DNA of 26,583 nt from the NCBI GenBank assembly GCA_001305055.1, contig BBZX01000013.1:1-26583 (forward strand), written 5' to 3'. Both the position numbers and the translations under genes were made by a program. Shown here piece after piece: positions 9,237-18,949 of this stretch (positions are counted from its first letter, which is position 1; each line of letters opens with the position of its first letter). Source of the DNA: Clostridia bacterium UC5.1-1C12 (GTDB lineage Bacteria > Bacillota_I > Bacilli_A > Erysipelotrichales > Erysipelotrichaceae). The notes beneath the pieces were generated by a model. It was not told the origin of the DNA, ran no database searches, and saw only the letters and a list, made by a program, of their open reading frames with translations.

Positions 9237-10645
9237 AGAGGTTCCTCCTCGGTAAGTTTTAGTATAAACGCCTTATCATTATAAGGAATTTTATCCTCTT
9301 TGACAATCAAAAATTGTTCATTTCCCTTACCGGCGATTATTATTATATCACTTTTCATACTGATTGACAGTGCGAATGCGATAGCCTTTTGCCGATCAAT
9401 CAAAACGCTCACATTATCCAGCACATTGACCGACATCTGTTTGATGATTTCAGCCGGATCTTCACCGCGTGAGTTATCCTCTGTGAAAATCGCCCGATAG
9501 CTCAGCGTTGAAGCAATCGTACCCATCTGATGCCGCTTATCCTGATCTCGTTCCCCACCGCAGCCCAGCACCGTGATGATTCTGCCGATACAAACCTGAT
9601 TGGCAAATTCCAACAAGCGGCGCAGAGCATCTGGCGTATGAGCATAATCAATCCAAATTGTATGATTCTTCAGCTTCAAGACCTCCATGCGGCCCGCCGG
9701 TGCTTCGATGCGTGATACAACCTCGCACAGTTCATGGGAATGAATGCCCAAGCTTTTAAACAGAGCGATACAGGCAGCCAGATTATAAACATTATTCATG
9801 CTTAACAAGCGAGTCTCAAAATGCAGCTGACCGATATCAAAGCCGGAACCGCTGCTTCTAAGCTCAACATTGCTGATCTGCACATGCGATGGTTTAAGGC
9901 CATAAGTAATAATTCCCTTGGTACGCAGATGCAGCATTTCCATCAATTCATCACGATCCTGGTTTAAAAGAATCCGCCCATTCTCCTTCAAATAGAGGCG
10001 GGCCTTAAACTTGGTGTACTGATAATGGGTAAAGGTTAAATGATAATCGAGATGATCTTGTGTGATATTCGTATAAATCAGCCGGTCAAAACGGATAAAG
10101 CCCAATCTTCCCTCATCGATTGCATGTGAGGAAACTTCCATCATTACCGTGTGGATTCCCCTTCGTATCGCTTCCAAAAAGACGCGCAGACATACCATCA
10201 TGCCCGGTGTCGTATTTTGCGTCGCATAACAATAACCGTCAAGCTGAATGCCATTGGTACCGATGACCACATTGCGCTGTCCGAATTCGGTAAACATCTG
10301 CGACAAAAAGGAACAGACGCTCGTCTTGCCGTTGGTGCCTGTCACACCGATAATTGTCAGCTTATCACTGGGTGTATCATAATAATCGTTAATCAGTGTC
10401 ACAAGCGCCGCTTGAGGATCAGATACTTCGTAACAGCCCGGATGCGGATGCGATGTGATGACAATGCCGCCCTTCGCCTTTACCTCATCAATAAAATCAT
10501 CGCCATTATGCGCCATACCTTGAAGACTGACAAACAGCCAGTCCCGCTTCACTTCTCTTGAATCACAGGTTATTCCCTGAATAATTGTTGAATCATCACA
10601 GGATATCCCTATTAAAGCCAATAACTGCCGGCACTCTTTAGCCAA
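9233..10645 (-). CDS. murE: UDP-MurNAc-L-Ala-D-Glu ligase adding residue 3
   Basis: Mur ligase that adds the third amino acid (L-lysine or meso-diaminopimelate) to the stem peptide. The 470 residues include P-loop GTNGKT (103-108), the Mur signature NITQDHLDYH, the likely carbamylated lysine K214 and DYAHTPDAL. The substrate-specificity motif is DNSR (390-393, DNSRGEDP) rather than the canonical meso-DAP form DNPR or the staphylococcal lysine form DNPA; the arginine favours DAP, but this is not settled. The start is TTG at 10643-10645, the first start codon after an in-frame stop, with AAAGGTG upstream, overlapping spoVD by 8 bases. Confidence 0.94.
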   Translation of the reverse strand: MAKECRQLLALIGISCDDSTIIQGITCDSREVKRDWLFVSLQGMAHNGDDFIDEVKAKGGIVITSHPHPGCYEVSDPQAALVTLINDYYDTPSDKLTIIGVTGTNGKTSVCSFLSQMFTEFGQRNVVIGTNGIQLDGYCYATQNTTPGMMVCLRVFLEAIRRGIHTVMMEVSSHAIDEGRLGFIRFDRLIYTNITQDHLDYHLTFTHYQYTKFKARLYLKENGRILLNQDRDELMEMLHLRTKGIITYGLKPSHVQISNVELRSSGSGFDIGQLHFETRLLSMNNVYNLAACIALFKSLGIHSHELCEVVSRIEAPAGRMEVLKLKNHTIWIDYAHTPDALRRLLEFANQVCIGRIITVLGCGGERDQDKRHQMGTIASTLSYRAIFTEDNSRGEDPAEIIKQMSVNVLDNVSVLIDRQKAIAFALSISMKSDIIIIAGKGNEQFLIVKEDKIPYNDKAFILKLTEEEPL

Positions 10646-12536
10646 GGGTAATCATCACCTTTCCGCCCTCAAGCAATACCTCGCCAGCCTTTGGCAGCTG
10701 GTCGATCACAACCTCCCCCTCATTCACAAATTCAAAGGTTAAGCCTTCCATCTTACATTCACTCTTTTGCTTGCCGATCAGATCCGGGACAATGATTTCA
10801 ATCGGATCAAGCCACGTTGTCTTTTTGGGCAGCTGTTCCTCCACCTTATCTACATTCAGGTACGGCAGAATATCCTCATAACACTTTCTGACTACCGGTG
10901 CGACAACGGTTCCGCCGTACTGCACATCATTTTGCGGTGAATCAGCCGCTACATAAATCACGATCTGCGGATCATCCATCGGCGCTGCTGATAAAAAGGA
11001 CAGAATATATTCATTGCTTAAGTAAACGCCATCCACGGCCTTCTGGGCGGTTCCCGTCTTACCGCCGATCTTATAGCCTTTAATATATGAATTTTTGCCG
11101 CCGCCGTTGGCAACTACACTTTCCAGCGCCACATGCATCAGATCACTGGTTTCTTTGGAGATGATCTGTCCCTGAGGGGTTGGTTCAAATTCTTGTACGA
11201 TATCCTTGCTGATGGGATCTACCAGCTGCTTCACAATCATCGGTTTATACAGCGTACCGCCGTTCACCACCGCACTGAAAGCTCTCACCAGCTGGATTGG
11301 CGTTACTGATAACCCCTGACCGAAAGCTACTGTTGCCTGTTCCACCGGCCCCATTGCTTCTTTTTTAAACATAATTCCCGTACTCTCGCCCGGTAATTCA
11401 ATGCCCGTCTTGCTGCCAAAGCCAAAATCAGTCACATACTGATAAAGACGATCTAAGCCAAGCCGCCGGCCTATTTCCACAAAGCCCGGATTACTTGAAT
11501 TCTCCAGCACCTGCAAGAACGTCTGCAGGCCATGACCGCCAGCCCGCCATGATTTAATTCTGGCGCCCTCAACCATTTCATAACCGCGGTCATAATACGT
11601 ATCGGTATACATATTGAAGCATTTTTCCTCAAGGGCTGAGGCAAAAATGATTGATTTAAACGTTGACCCCGGCTCAAAGCTCATCCAGATCGGCAGATTT
11701 CGGTTAATGATTTCAGAGGTTGATTCCTGATAATGATTGGGATCAAAATCCGGTTTGGATACCATTGCCAAAACTTCCCCGGTTTTAGGATTCATCGCCA
11801 AGGCTAAAGCGCTTTTTGGCTTATACCGTTCCATCAGATTATTCATTTCTCTTTCAATAATATCCTGAATCGTCGAATCAATCGTCAGTACCATATCCAT
11901 GCCCTGTCCTTGATTGATCACTTCTTCATTGATTGACAGCTGATTTCCCTTCGCATCAAAGGGCAGCTTCAAATCACCGTTTTTAGCACTCAGATATTCA
12001 TCATATTCAAGTTCAAGACCCGCCAAGCCCTGATTGTCAATACCGGTAAAACCCAACACCTGTGCCAGATAATTGCCGTTGGGATAATAACGCTTGGAAT
12101 CCTGAACAAGCACGACGCCTTTAATATTCGCATCCTGAATGGCCAGCGCCTGCTCATCGCTGATATTTCTCCCCTCCGGCTGCAGCTTCTGCGTTGAGAC
12201 ATGGTTCGTCAGCTTTTTATAAAGCGCCTCACGGTCGGTATTTAATATCTGACTCAGCACATCAGCCGCGTGTTCAGGCTCCTCGATCATCGCCGGTACG
12301 ACAATAATTGAAGTCGACGGTACATCAACCGCCAATTCACGGCCATCACTTGAATAAATAGTTCCCCGATTGCCAGCCAGTTTAAAATCACGCTGCCACA
12401 GATCCTTGGCCTTATCGACAATTGAACCTTGATTGATGATCTGTTCATAACCAAGTTTGCTCAAAATACAGCCAAACAAAACCAAAGCGCCGATAAAAAT
12501 CGCATTAATTCTTTTCTTATTGCGGACATGAAGCAT
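10638..12536 (-). CDS. spoVD: SpoVD-type class B penicillin-binding protein
   Basis: Monofunctional transpeptidase anchored by one N-terminal membrane segment (about residues 11-28) with the catalytic domain outside. Active-site motifs are S291-TFK, S347-SN and K493-TG. A single PASTA domain (about 573-632, VPDLIGKQKSE) closes the 632-residue protein. The order ftsL-pbpB-spoVD-murE matches Bacillus subtilis, where SpoVD acts with SpoVE in spore cortex synthesis; in a non-sporulating relative such a paralogue may act in division or elongation instead, so the symbol indicates family only. RBS GAGGTGAG precedes the ATG. A strong terminator sits 33 bases upstream, so expression may be uncoupled from pbpB. 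Confidence 0.9.
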   Translation of the reverse strand: MLHVRNKKRINAIFIGALVLFGCILSKLGYEQIINQGSIVDKAKDLWQRDFKLAGNRGTIYSSDGRELAVDVPSTSIIVVPAMIEEPEHAADVLSQILNTDREALYKKLTNHVSTQKLQPEGRNISDEQALAIQDANIKGVVLVQDSKRYYPNGNYLAQVLGFTGIDNQGLAGLELEYDEYLSAKNGDLKLPFDAKGNQLSINEEVINQGQGMDMVLTIDSTIQDIIEREMNNLMERYKPKSALALAMNPKTGEVLAMVSKPDFDPNHYQESTSEIINRNLPIWMSFEPGSTFKSIIFASALEEKCFNMYTDTYYDRGYEMVEGARIKSWRAGGHGLQTFLQVLENSSNPGFVEIGRRLGLDRLYQYVTDFGFGSKTGIELPGESTGIMFKKEAMGPVEQATVAFGQGLSVTPIQLVRAFSAVVNGGTLYKPMIVKQLVDPISKDIVQEFEPTPQGQIISKETSDLMHVALESVVANGGGKNSYIKGYKIGGKTGTAQKAVDGVYLSNEYILSFLSAAPMDDPQIVIYVAADSPQNDVQYGGTVVAPVVRKCYEDILPYLNVDKVEEQLPKKTTWLDPIEIIVPDLIGKQKSECKMEGLTFEFVNEGEVVIDQLPKAGEVLLEGGKVMITLG

Positions 12537-12569
12537 GAACTCACCTCAAAACATCTTATTCCAACACAT

Positions 12570-12592
12570 AAAAAAATAGCACCGAAGTGCTA
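12570..12592 (-). terminator. Intra-operon terminator between pbpB and spoVD
   Basis: Minus strand TAGCAC-TTCG-GTGCTA followed by seven T: a perfect 6-bp stem with the very stable TTCG loop. Its first bases are the corrected pbpB stop codon (12590-12592). It sits inside an otherwise continuous cell-wall operon, with only 33 bases to the next start codon and no clear promoter there. Confidence 0.88.
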
Positions 12593-14823
12593 GTCTAATG
12601 TAACTTTAATTTCTGTATCAGAAAAATGCTCGTACCGGCATCAAGATTCTGCCAGACAACAACCCCCTGACCCGTCATCTCAATCGACATGCCGCTTAAT
12701 TCTTTAAAGATCTGCACATCCTTGTATGCCCAGCCAGTCATATCCGGCATCGTATAATTGATACCATCCGTCTTCACAAAGGCATGCTGCTTGGTGCCGA
12801 TCGTTGTTCCCATTTTCGGATATTGTGAAACAACCTGATTGCCGTCACCGATGATGATGCGATCGACATCCATCTCATCCAGCTTCCAATTGGCATACTG
12901 AAGCGTATGATTCACTAAAGTCGGCATCGTATACTCCTGATAAGTGCTGCCATAGCTGTTATCATAGGCAACCGCCTTTAATGGCTGCGCGTTGTTGATT
13001 GATGCCGCATCCAGCGCGGTCATGAACGCGTTTTTAAAATAATCAGCTGAATAATAAAGATAGTTGCTGCTCTCAAACGCATAATACATCATGATTTTCG
13101 GATCATCCGCCGGTGATGCCGCCATGATGCTCGATGTATAAACCGTATCTCCGTAGCTGCCATCCTTCGCAATCTCACCGGTACCGGTTTTAGCAACCAT
13201 CGATACACCGTCAATCTTATACTTATGCGCCGTACCCTTTTCAGGATCTTCAACAATCTGTTCCATCAGCTTCAAAATCTTCTCGGTGGTTTCCTTTTTC
13301 AGCACCGGTACCGGCTGACCCTGTTCATCAGTATAAACATATTGGGTTTTGCCATTTTCAATAATTTCATTAGTATTCGGATTTACGATCTTATCAATAT
13401 AATAAGGACGCACCATGATTCCATCATTAAAAATTGCCGTATAAGCCTGCATCAGCTGCAGTGTTGTAACCGCAGAACCCTGTCCGAAACCGGCAGCCAC
13501 TCGGTCAAGCGGCGTTTTATCATTCTTGATACCGAATTCCTCACTCTGTGACAAGCCTTCGATGCCGGTCTGTTTAAAGAAGCCGAATTTATCCAGATAG
13601 TCCCAGAACACATCGGTTGACAGATAATCAGTCAGCAGCGTCGCGATACATGTATTTGATGAACGAATCAAACCGTCATCAAAACTGATCGTACCCCAGC
13701 CAGCACGCTCAGCGTCATTGATATTGCCGTTTTCTTCACAAGGACCGCTAGTCCGATATAAACCGCCGTTTTCATCATAAGCGATACAGAAACGGCCGGT
13801 AAATACCGTATCATCGCCTTTATAGACTCCGGCATCCATCGCCGCCGCATAGGCAAACGGCTTCATAACCGAGCCCGGTTCAAAAACATACATACTCGGC
13901 AGATCCACATAGCTTTCAATATTACGCTTATTCAAATCAAAGGTCGGATAACCGGCCCAAGCTAAAATCTTTCCGGTTTCAACCTCCATGATAACTCCCC
14001 AGGCACGCTCAGCACCGTTGGCTTCCATCGTACTCTGCAGCGCTGCTTCCAAAGCGCTTTGCACATCCTTATCTAAAGTCAAATAGACATCATTGCCGTT
14101 AACCGCCGCTTTTTCCGTCTTTTCCGTACCTGGCAGCTTATAGCCAAGCGCGTCTTTCTGATAAGTAACCAAGCCGTCGCTGCCCTTCAGCACTGCATCC
14201 TGAAAAGCCTCGATACCGATCTGACCGACGATGCGCTGCTGCTCCTCATCATAATTCGCAAAGCCTAAAAGATTTGACGCAAACTTACCCGGTGAATAAA
14301 AACGAGTTGTCGTCTTATCAAATTCAATTCCCGGCAAGCCCGGATATTTCTTATTTGGATCTGGTGTATATTCAATCGCTTCAATCGCTTCTTTTTGTTC
14401 GATTGTCAGCCCCTTGCCCTTTTCACCAAGCAATGTCTCATAGACACCCTGATCCTGAAGATTCAGATAGTTCATGATTTCTTCTTCACTCATGCCTAAA
14501 ATAGGAGCCAGGGCCGCAGCCGTAAACTCCTTGTTGTCAACATAAGCATAAGCACCTGTACGATCTTTAGAAAGTACAGCTTTTATTGTATATGTATCTT
14601 GATCCTGAGCGATGATACTGCCATTGCGGTCACGAATATATCCGCGTCTAGCCGGCAAAATCTCCTGCCGTTCCTGACTGCCTTCCTTGCTCGCCAAAAT
14701 GTTGGTACCCGAACGCATATGAACACCGCCGATCGTTACCACAAAAACATTGATGACGATCACTAATGACAATACAGCAATGACAGTAAATATTCCAGCG
14801 ATTCTAAGATTTGATCTCTTCAT
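12590..14823 (-). CDS. pbpB: PBP2B/FtsI-type class B penicillin-binding protein with PASTA domains (frameshift near C-terminus)
   Basis: Septal peptidoglycan transpeptidase of the divisome. One N-terminal membrane segment (about 8-31) is followed by a pedestal domain and a transpeptidase domain with S318-VMK, S388-SN and K545-TG. Two PASTA-like segments follow (MPTLVNHTLQYANW and MPDMTGWAYKDVQ). The frame as read ends at 12595 with a non-homologous tail; one extra T in the run at 12622-12626 gives ...IFSDTEIKVTLD and a stop at 12590-12592, a typical PASTA ending. Repaired length is 744 residues. It follows ftsL by 17 bases, as in Bacillus. The stop is built into the terminator stem. Confidence 0.93.
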
Positions 14824-14840
14824 TCTACCAGCTCACTCTT

Positions 14841-15150
14841 CTATTTGTCTCCATTACTGATATACACGATATTTTTTTGATCGAGTTTCAGATTTCCCCC
14901 GTTTTCATTACTGATAGTCATCAGATATTCTCTTTCCGTAAACTGTGCTACCTCAAGCTTTAACGTCTCTAATCGTTTATTAGCATCTTCAATTTCAATC
15001 TGCTGGGCAGTCAGCTTATAGTTTAAAGCTACATTATGCGAAATGCAAAAAAGTCGCAGAACAAATATAGACAATAAATGATAAGCTGAAAATCACATTC
15101 ACAAACGTCCCAAATTTAAATCTTCTCTTCCTTTTCACAATTTTAGCCAT
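14841..15150 (-). CDS. ftsL: FtsL-like cell division protein (frameshift)
   Basis: Small bitopic divisome protein, recognised mainly by position (rsmH-ftsL-pbpB) and architecture. From the ATG at 15148-15150, three bases after the rsmH stop, it reads MAKIVKRKRRFKFG (basic cytoplasmic tail), a hydrophobic segment (VNVIFSLSFIVYICSATF), then an external coiled coil (LTAQQIEIEDANKRLETLK). The two parts lie in different frames; the break is at the A6 run 15047-15052 (T6 on the coding strand) and needs two more bases or one fewer. Repaired length is about 103 residues, normal for FtsL, whose sequence is poorly conserved. Confidence 0.8.
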
Positions 15151-15153
15151 AAA

Positions 15154-16089
15154 CTATTTCACCCTTTCTATCACTCTGAGTTTGGCCGAATGAGATCGGT
15201 TATTTTCTTTTAACTCTGCTTCCCCTGCCAGAATCGGCTTTTTAGTAACTAGCCGATAAGGCGCATCTTCCAGCTGGCCAGGCAAAAGCGGTATGCGTTT
15301 ATCAATCTTAGGCTGACTGCTCATCCGTACAAAGGTTTCCTTCACGATGCGATCCTCCAAAGAATGAAAACTGATCACCGCAACACGGCCGCCGGTCTTA
15401 AGCATTGCCAGCGCATCCTCAAGCACCGTTTCCAGCTCGGATAATTCATCATTAACCTCGATGCGGATGGCCTGGAAAATCTTCTTGGCCGGATGTCCCT
15501 TGCTGTTAAGCACCTTAGACGGATACGCCGACTTGATGATATCCACCAATTCAAACGTCGTTTCAATTGGTTTTACGCTGCGGGCCTGTTCAATTTTACG
15601 AGCTACCTGCTTGGCGAAGCTATCTTCACCATATCGGTAAAAAATACGCATAAGTTCATTAAATTCATATGTATTCACTACTTCATAAGCACTGAGCGGC
15701 TGACTTTGATCCATACGCATATCCAGCGGCGCATCATAGCGGTAGCTGAAACCGCGGCTGGCTTCATCAAACTGCGGTGAAGAAACACCTAAATCAAGAA
15801 GCAGACCGTCAATTCCATCAACGCCCCTATTTTGAAGCTCACACTTCAGATTTTTAAAGCCGGCATGAATAATCGTAAAATTACTGCTAACTGCCGCCAA
15901 CCTGCCTTCTGATTCCAAAATTGCCTGCTGATCTTTATCAAAGCAATAAAGATGACCTTTTGGAATCCTTTTTAAGATTTCACTGCTGTGACCGGCTCTT
16001 CCCAATGTACCGTCCACATAAATACCATTTGGTTTGATAACTAAAGAATCAATGCATTCCTGCAAAAGCACGCTTGTATGTTTCATCAT
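15154..16089 (-). CDS. rsmH: 16S rRNA (cytosine1402-N4)-methyltransferase
   Basis: SAM-dependent methyltransferase (RsmH, formerly MraW) that modifies the decoding centre of 16S rRNA. The 311-residue protein shows the SAM-binding motif YVDGTLGRAGHS, CFDKDQQAI, the family signature LLLDLGVSSPQFD followed by RGFSYRYDAPLDMRMD, and VISFHSLEDRIVK near the C-terminus. The ATG overlaps the mraZ stop region (start at 16089, mraZ stop at 16086), showing tight coupling. Uninterrupted, normal length. Confidence 0.97.
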   Translation of the reverse strand: MMKHTSVLLQECIDSLVIKPNGIYVDGTLGRAGHSSEILKRIPKGHLYCFDKDQQAILESEGRLAAVSSNFTIIHAGFKNLKCELQNRGVDGIDGLLLDLGVSSPQFDEASRGFSYRYDAPLDMRMDQSQPLSAYEVVNTYEFNELMRIFYRYGEDSFAKQVARKIEQARSVKPIETTFELVDIIKSAYPSKVLNSKGHPAKKIFQAIRIEVNDELSELETVLEDALAMLKTGGRVAVISFHSLEDRIVKETFVRMSSQPKIDKRIPLLPGQLEDAPYRLVTKKPILAGEAELKENNRSHSAKLRVIERVK

Positions 16090-16517
16090 ATAATAAAATC
16101 CGTGATACTCTCGGCAATGCTTTCAAATTCATCATCCGCACTGTCAGAATATGCTTCCCATCTTTCTTTTGACCAAATCTCAACCTTATCAGCGACGCCG
16201 ACAATCACGCATTCCTTAACGATCGCGGCTTCTTTGATCAGTATTGAGGGAATCAGGATTCTGCCCTGATTATCCAACTCCACTTCACTGGCCTTGGAAG
16301 TCAGTGTACGAACATACATCCGCACTTCTTTTTTAGTCGTAGGCAAAGCGAGGAGCTGAGCATAGATCTTATCCCAGGCTTCCTTTGTATAAAGTGAGAG
16401 ACAGCCGTCAAGACCGCGCGTAACGATCATGGCAGAACCCAATTCATTTCTGAATTTAGCAGGAACGATCAGACGTCCCTTCGCATCAATATTGTGCGCG
16501 AATTCACCCATGAACAT
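16086..16517 (-). CDS. mraZ: MraZ, transcriptional regulator of the dcw cluster
   Basis: Double SpoVT-AbrB-fold DNA-binding protein that represses its own operon in several bacteria. With start ATG at 16515-16517 the 143-residue protein begins MFMGEFAHNIDAKGRLIVPA, with the paired DxxGR motifs DAKGR and DNQGR about 60 residues apart, the mark of the two AbrB-like halves. A longer frame extends to 16562, but this start would lie upstream of the predicted transcription start, so I reject it. GGGTGA lies just upstream of the chosen ATG. First gene of the cell-wall operon. Confidence 0.95.
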   Translation of the reverse strand: MFMGEFAHNIDAKGRLIVPAKFRNELGSAMIVTRGLDGCLSLYTKEAWDKIYAQLLALPTTKKEVRMYVRTLTSKASEVELDNQGRILIPSILIKEAAIVKECVIVGVADKVEIWSKERWEAYSDSADDEFESIAESITDFII

Positions 16518-16523
16518 CACAAT

Positions 16524-16590
16524 CACCCACTTCTTCCACTTTTGCCTACTTCTTACCACCATTATAGACTAAATCATGTTTTTTGTATAG
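16524..16590 (-). promoter_or_regulatory. dcw promoter and MraZ-box repeats
   Basis: Minus strand -10 TATAAT at 16561-16566, with a weak -35 TATACA 18 bases further upstream. Downstream, between 16524 and 16562, direct repeats of an AGTGG-like unit occur about every 9-10 bases: AATGGTGG, AAGTAGGC, AAAGTGGA, AAGTGGGT. MraZ is known to bind short direct TGGG- or AAAGTG-type repeats in front of its own gene. They cover the predicted transcription start, fitting autorepression. Confidence 0.8.
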
Positions 16591-16741
16591 ATGAAATCCA
16601 TCGAGAATTGATTTTTTTATAAGTTAAAATATGTCAAAGTCCAGTTCCTCAAACAGCTTGGCCGCCCTTTAAAACAAATTCACCCTTTTTAAAACAATTT
16701 CAGTTATTATTTGCATATTTTCGCTAAACACGCCAGCAGCA

Positions 16742-16776
16742 GAAAAAAAGAACTGATCAGTTTCACTGTCAGTTCT
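16742..16776 (-). terminator. Terminator of murT-gatD
   Basis: Minus strand AGAACTGA...TCAGTTCT (8-bp stem, about 12-nt loop) followed by TTTTTTTC, 26 bases after the gatD stop codon. The remaining sequence up to the dcw promoter (about 16600-16740) shows no gene. Confidence 0.85.
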
Positions 16777-16801
16777 GGCATTATTTTTAATATTAGATAG
16801 T

Positions 16802-17529
16802 TTATAAACCAAGCCTTTTCAGCATAATTTCCTTTGCCTTGTGTTCAAGCATGTCATTCAGCGGTTCCAGTGTGCATTCACCATGCCGCTTAGCCAATGC
16901 CTTGCGCAGAATAAAGTCGGCGATTTCAGGATTTTTAGGCAGCAAAGGGCCATGCATATAAGTCCCCAACACTTGTCCGTTATAAAAGCCCTCAAAGGCA
17001 CTTTGATATGTATTGCCATGGCCTTTCAGCACTTTCGCGAAGGGTTGATTCACTCCCTTTGTCTGACCGCCGTGATTTTCAAAACCGACTGCGATGATCC
17101 GCTCACTGTCCAGAGCTGCTTCCACCGCGATATTACCGATGCAGCGATCATTCGCGAAGCGGCTTCCGTATAATAATCAAAGAATTTCAAGCCTTCGATT
17201 TTCTGACCGTCGCCGTCTAAATAATATTGACCAAACAGCTGATAGCCGCCGCAGATCAGCAGGATAAATGAACCCTGATCCATCGCTTCCTGAATCGCAC
17301 TGCGCCGCTTAAGCAGATCATTTACCAAAAGTCCCTGCTCACGATCCGCACCGCCGCCGATAAACAGTAAATCATAATCTGCCAATGTCTTTTCTTCATT
17401 CAGCGTACACGTGTCGACAACACATTCAATGCCGCGTTTTTCACAGCGGGTTTTCAGCACCTGGATATTCCCTTTATCCCCGTACAGATCCATCAGATCA
17501 TGATACATCCAGCAGATTTTCAGCTTCAT
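16802..17529 (-). CDS. gatD: Lipid II isoglutaminyl synthase, glutaminase subunit (one apparent frameshift)
   Basis: Class I glutamine amidotransferase-like subunit that hydrolyses glutamine and passes ammonia to MurT for amidation of D-glutamate in lipid II. Catalytic Cys is C93 (LLICGGYQLFG), the catalytic His is in TYMHGPLLPKNP, and LFIGGGADREQ is conserved. The frame breaks at 17151-17152; one more A on the coding strand joins EAASRNDRCIGNIAVEAAL and gives about 242 residues, the usual size. The ATG overlaps the murT stop (ATGA), consistent with the obligate MurT-GatD complex. Confidence 0.93.
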
Positions 17530-18831
17530 GAAACCTTCCTCCTTAAGATTGAACGGCATTGCTGCAGCGCCGTATAGGTTGAAATAACCATATGCGTCCC
17601 CGGACATTCACAAAGCTTATCAATCGCCTGTGACAGATTCTCTTCCACCTGAAGACCGACATTATAGCCCTCATATTTCAACCGCAGCGCCATATCGTAG
17701 GCACGGGTACCGGAACAGATAATACATTCACTCAATGGATCAATCAGCAAATCAAAATGCGCGTCCCAGATCCACGATACATCTCTGCCATCCTGATCAT
17801 TGTCATTGAGCACGATCAGCACAGAGCGCTTCTGTTCATCATGGGCAATCATCTTCATGACCTCATTGGCGCCGGTGGGATTTTTAATCAGATTCAAAAC
17901 ACATTGCACACCGTTGATCATAAATGTTTCATTGCGCCCATCATTCATCTCAAACTCAGCAAATACCTTCGCCGCATATTCCCAGCTGATGTTCATAGCC
18001 TTTAAAAGCGTCAGTACCGCCGCACAGTTATAAACCGCGTAAATCGCGTTTTGAAACATCGGCAGCCTCTGAGCGTTCACCGTCATCGTTTGCGTGTTGA
18101 AATCGATACTTTCCACACAGACCGCCGCCTCATGCTTGCCGAAACCATCCTGCGAACAGCTGAACTGACCGATATGCGAATATTGATAATAGTCATAATG
18201 CAGCTCGGCACCGCAGCGCGGACAGAATTTGCCCTCACTCGCTTCGTAGCTTTCAGAAAGAGATACAGCACATTGCTTCACATCAAAATAAAGCACTTCC
18301 GCCTGTTTGGCACGATCCGCCAACCGCACGACATTGGATCATTGCCATTCAAAATCAGCTTACCGTGATAATCGGGCAGTACCGATTCAATCTTACGGAC
18401 AATTGTTTCCATCTCACCAGCCCGATCCAGCTGGTCACGGAAGAAATTATTAACCACAAAGGCACTCACATGCAGCTGATCAAACACCCTCGGTATCGTC
18501 AATTCATCAACTTCAAGCACGATTGCATCCGCCTTGACGCGATAATGCAGATCACTGTTTGCGCAAAGCAGGGTGGCAATTCCTTCACGAAGATTATCTC
18601 CGCGGCGATTGCCGATCACCTTCATTCCCGATGCCAGCAAACTTTCAACAATCAGATTGCTTGTCGTTGTCTTGCCATTGGTTCCGGTTACCAAAATCAC
18701 ATGCTTCGGCATTTTAAATCGGCTCAGCAGCTGTGGTCCATCTTTAATCCGATATTCCCAGGCAGCGATCCGCCCCGGCCCAGCTTTACTAACAGCCAGC
18801 GGATACTTTTAACTATCATTAAATGCAGCAT
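17526..18831 (-). CDS. murT: Lipid II isoglutaminyl synthase, MurT subunit (two apparent frameshifts)
   Basis: Mur-ligase-like subunit that activates the D-Glu carboxylate of lipid II with ATP. In the repaired frame (435 residues) the N-terminus is MLHLMIVKSIRWLL...GRGGGS-like GRGGSLPGNIGLKMDP, P-loop GTNGKTT at about 50-56, VLEVDE, and NNFFRDQLDRAGEME. A zinc-ribbon insertion reads CPRCGAELHYDYYQYSHIG then FSCSQDGF; the expected fourth cysteine is Asp. Breaks are at 18735-18736 (one G on the plus strand, the only G/C case) and 18334-18335 (one A/T). The start at 18831 has GAGGAG eight bases upstream; another ATG at 18819 is possible. Confidence 0.92.
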
Positions 18832-18859
18832 AACCAACACTCCTCACATTCTTTCTATT

Positions 18860-18868
18860 AGTATAGCA
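18860..18868 (-). promoter_or_regulatory. Extended -10 promoter of murT-gatD
   Basis: Minus strand TGCTATACT: -10 TATACT with the extended TGn element and no good -35. It lies about 30 bases upstream of the murT start. Confidence 0.5.
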
Positions 18869-18902
18869 TGCTTAAACAAACCATGCATACATATCAGAAA
18901 AC

Positions 18903-18931
18903 AAAATAAAAACCCACGAAAACTCATGGGC
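18903..18931 (-). terminator. Terminator of yceD-rpmF
   Basis: Minus strand CCCATGA-GTTT-TCGTGGG (7-bp stem with one G-T pair) followed by TTTTTATTTT, about 20 bases past the rpmF stop. Confidence 0.85.
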
Positions 18932-18949
18932 CTCTATTAGCGTTTTAAA

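Noticed and set aside
16518..16562. N-terminal extension of MraZ
   Set aside because: These bases overlap the MraZ-box repeats and the predicted transcription start, and MraZ proteins begin with MFMGEF-like sequence.
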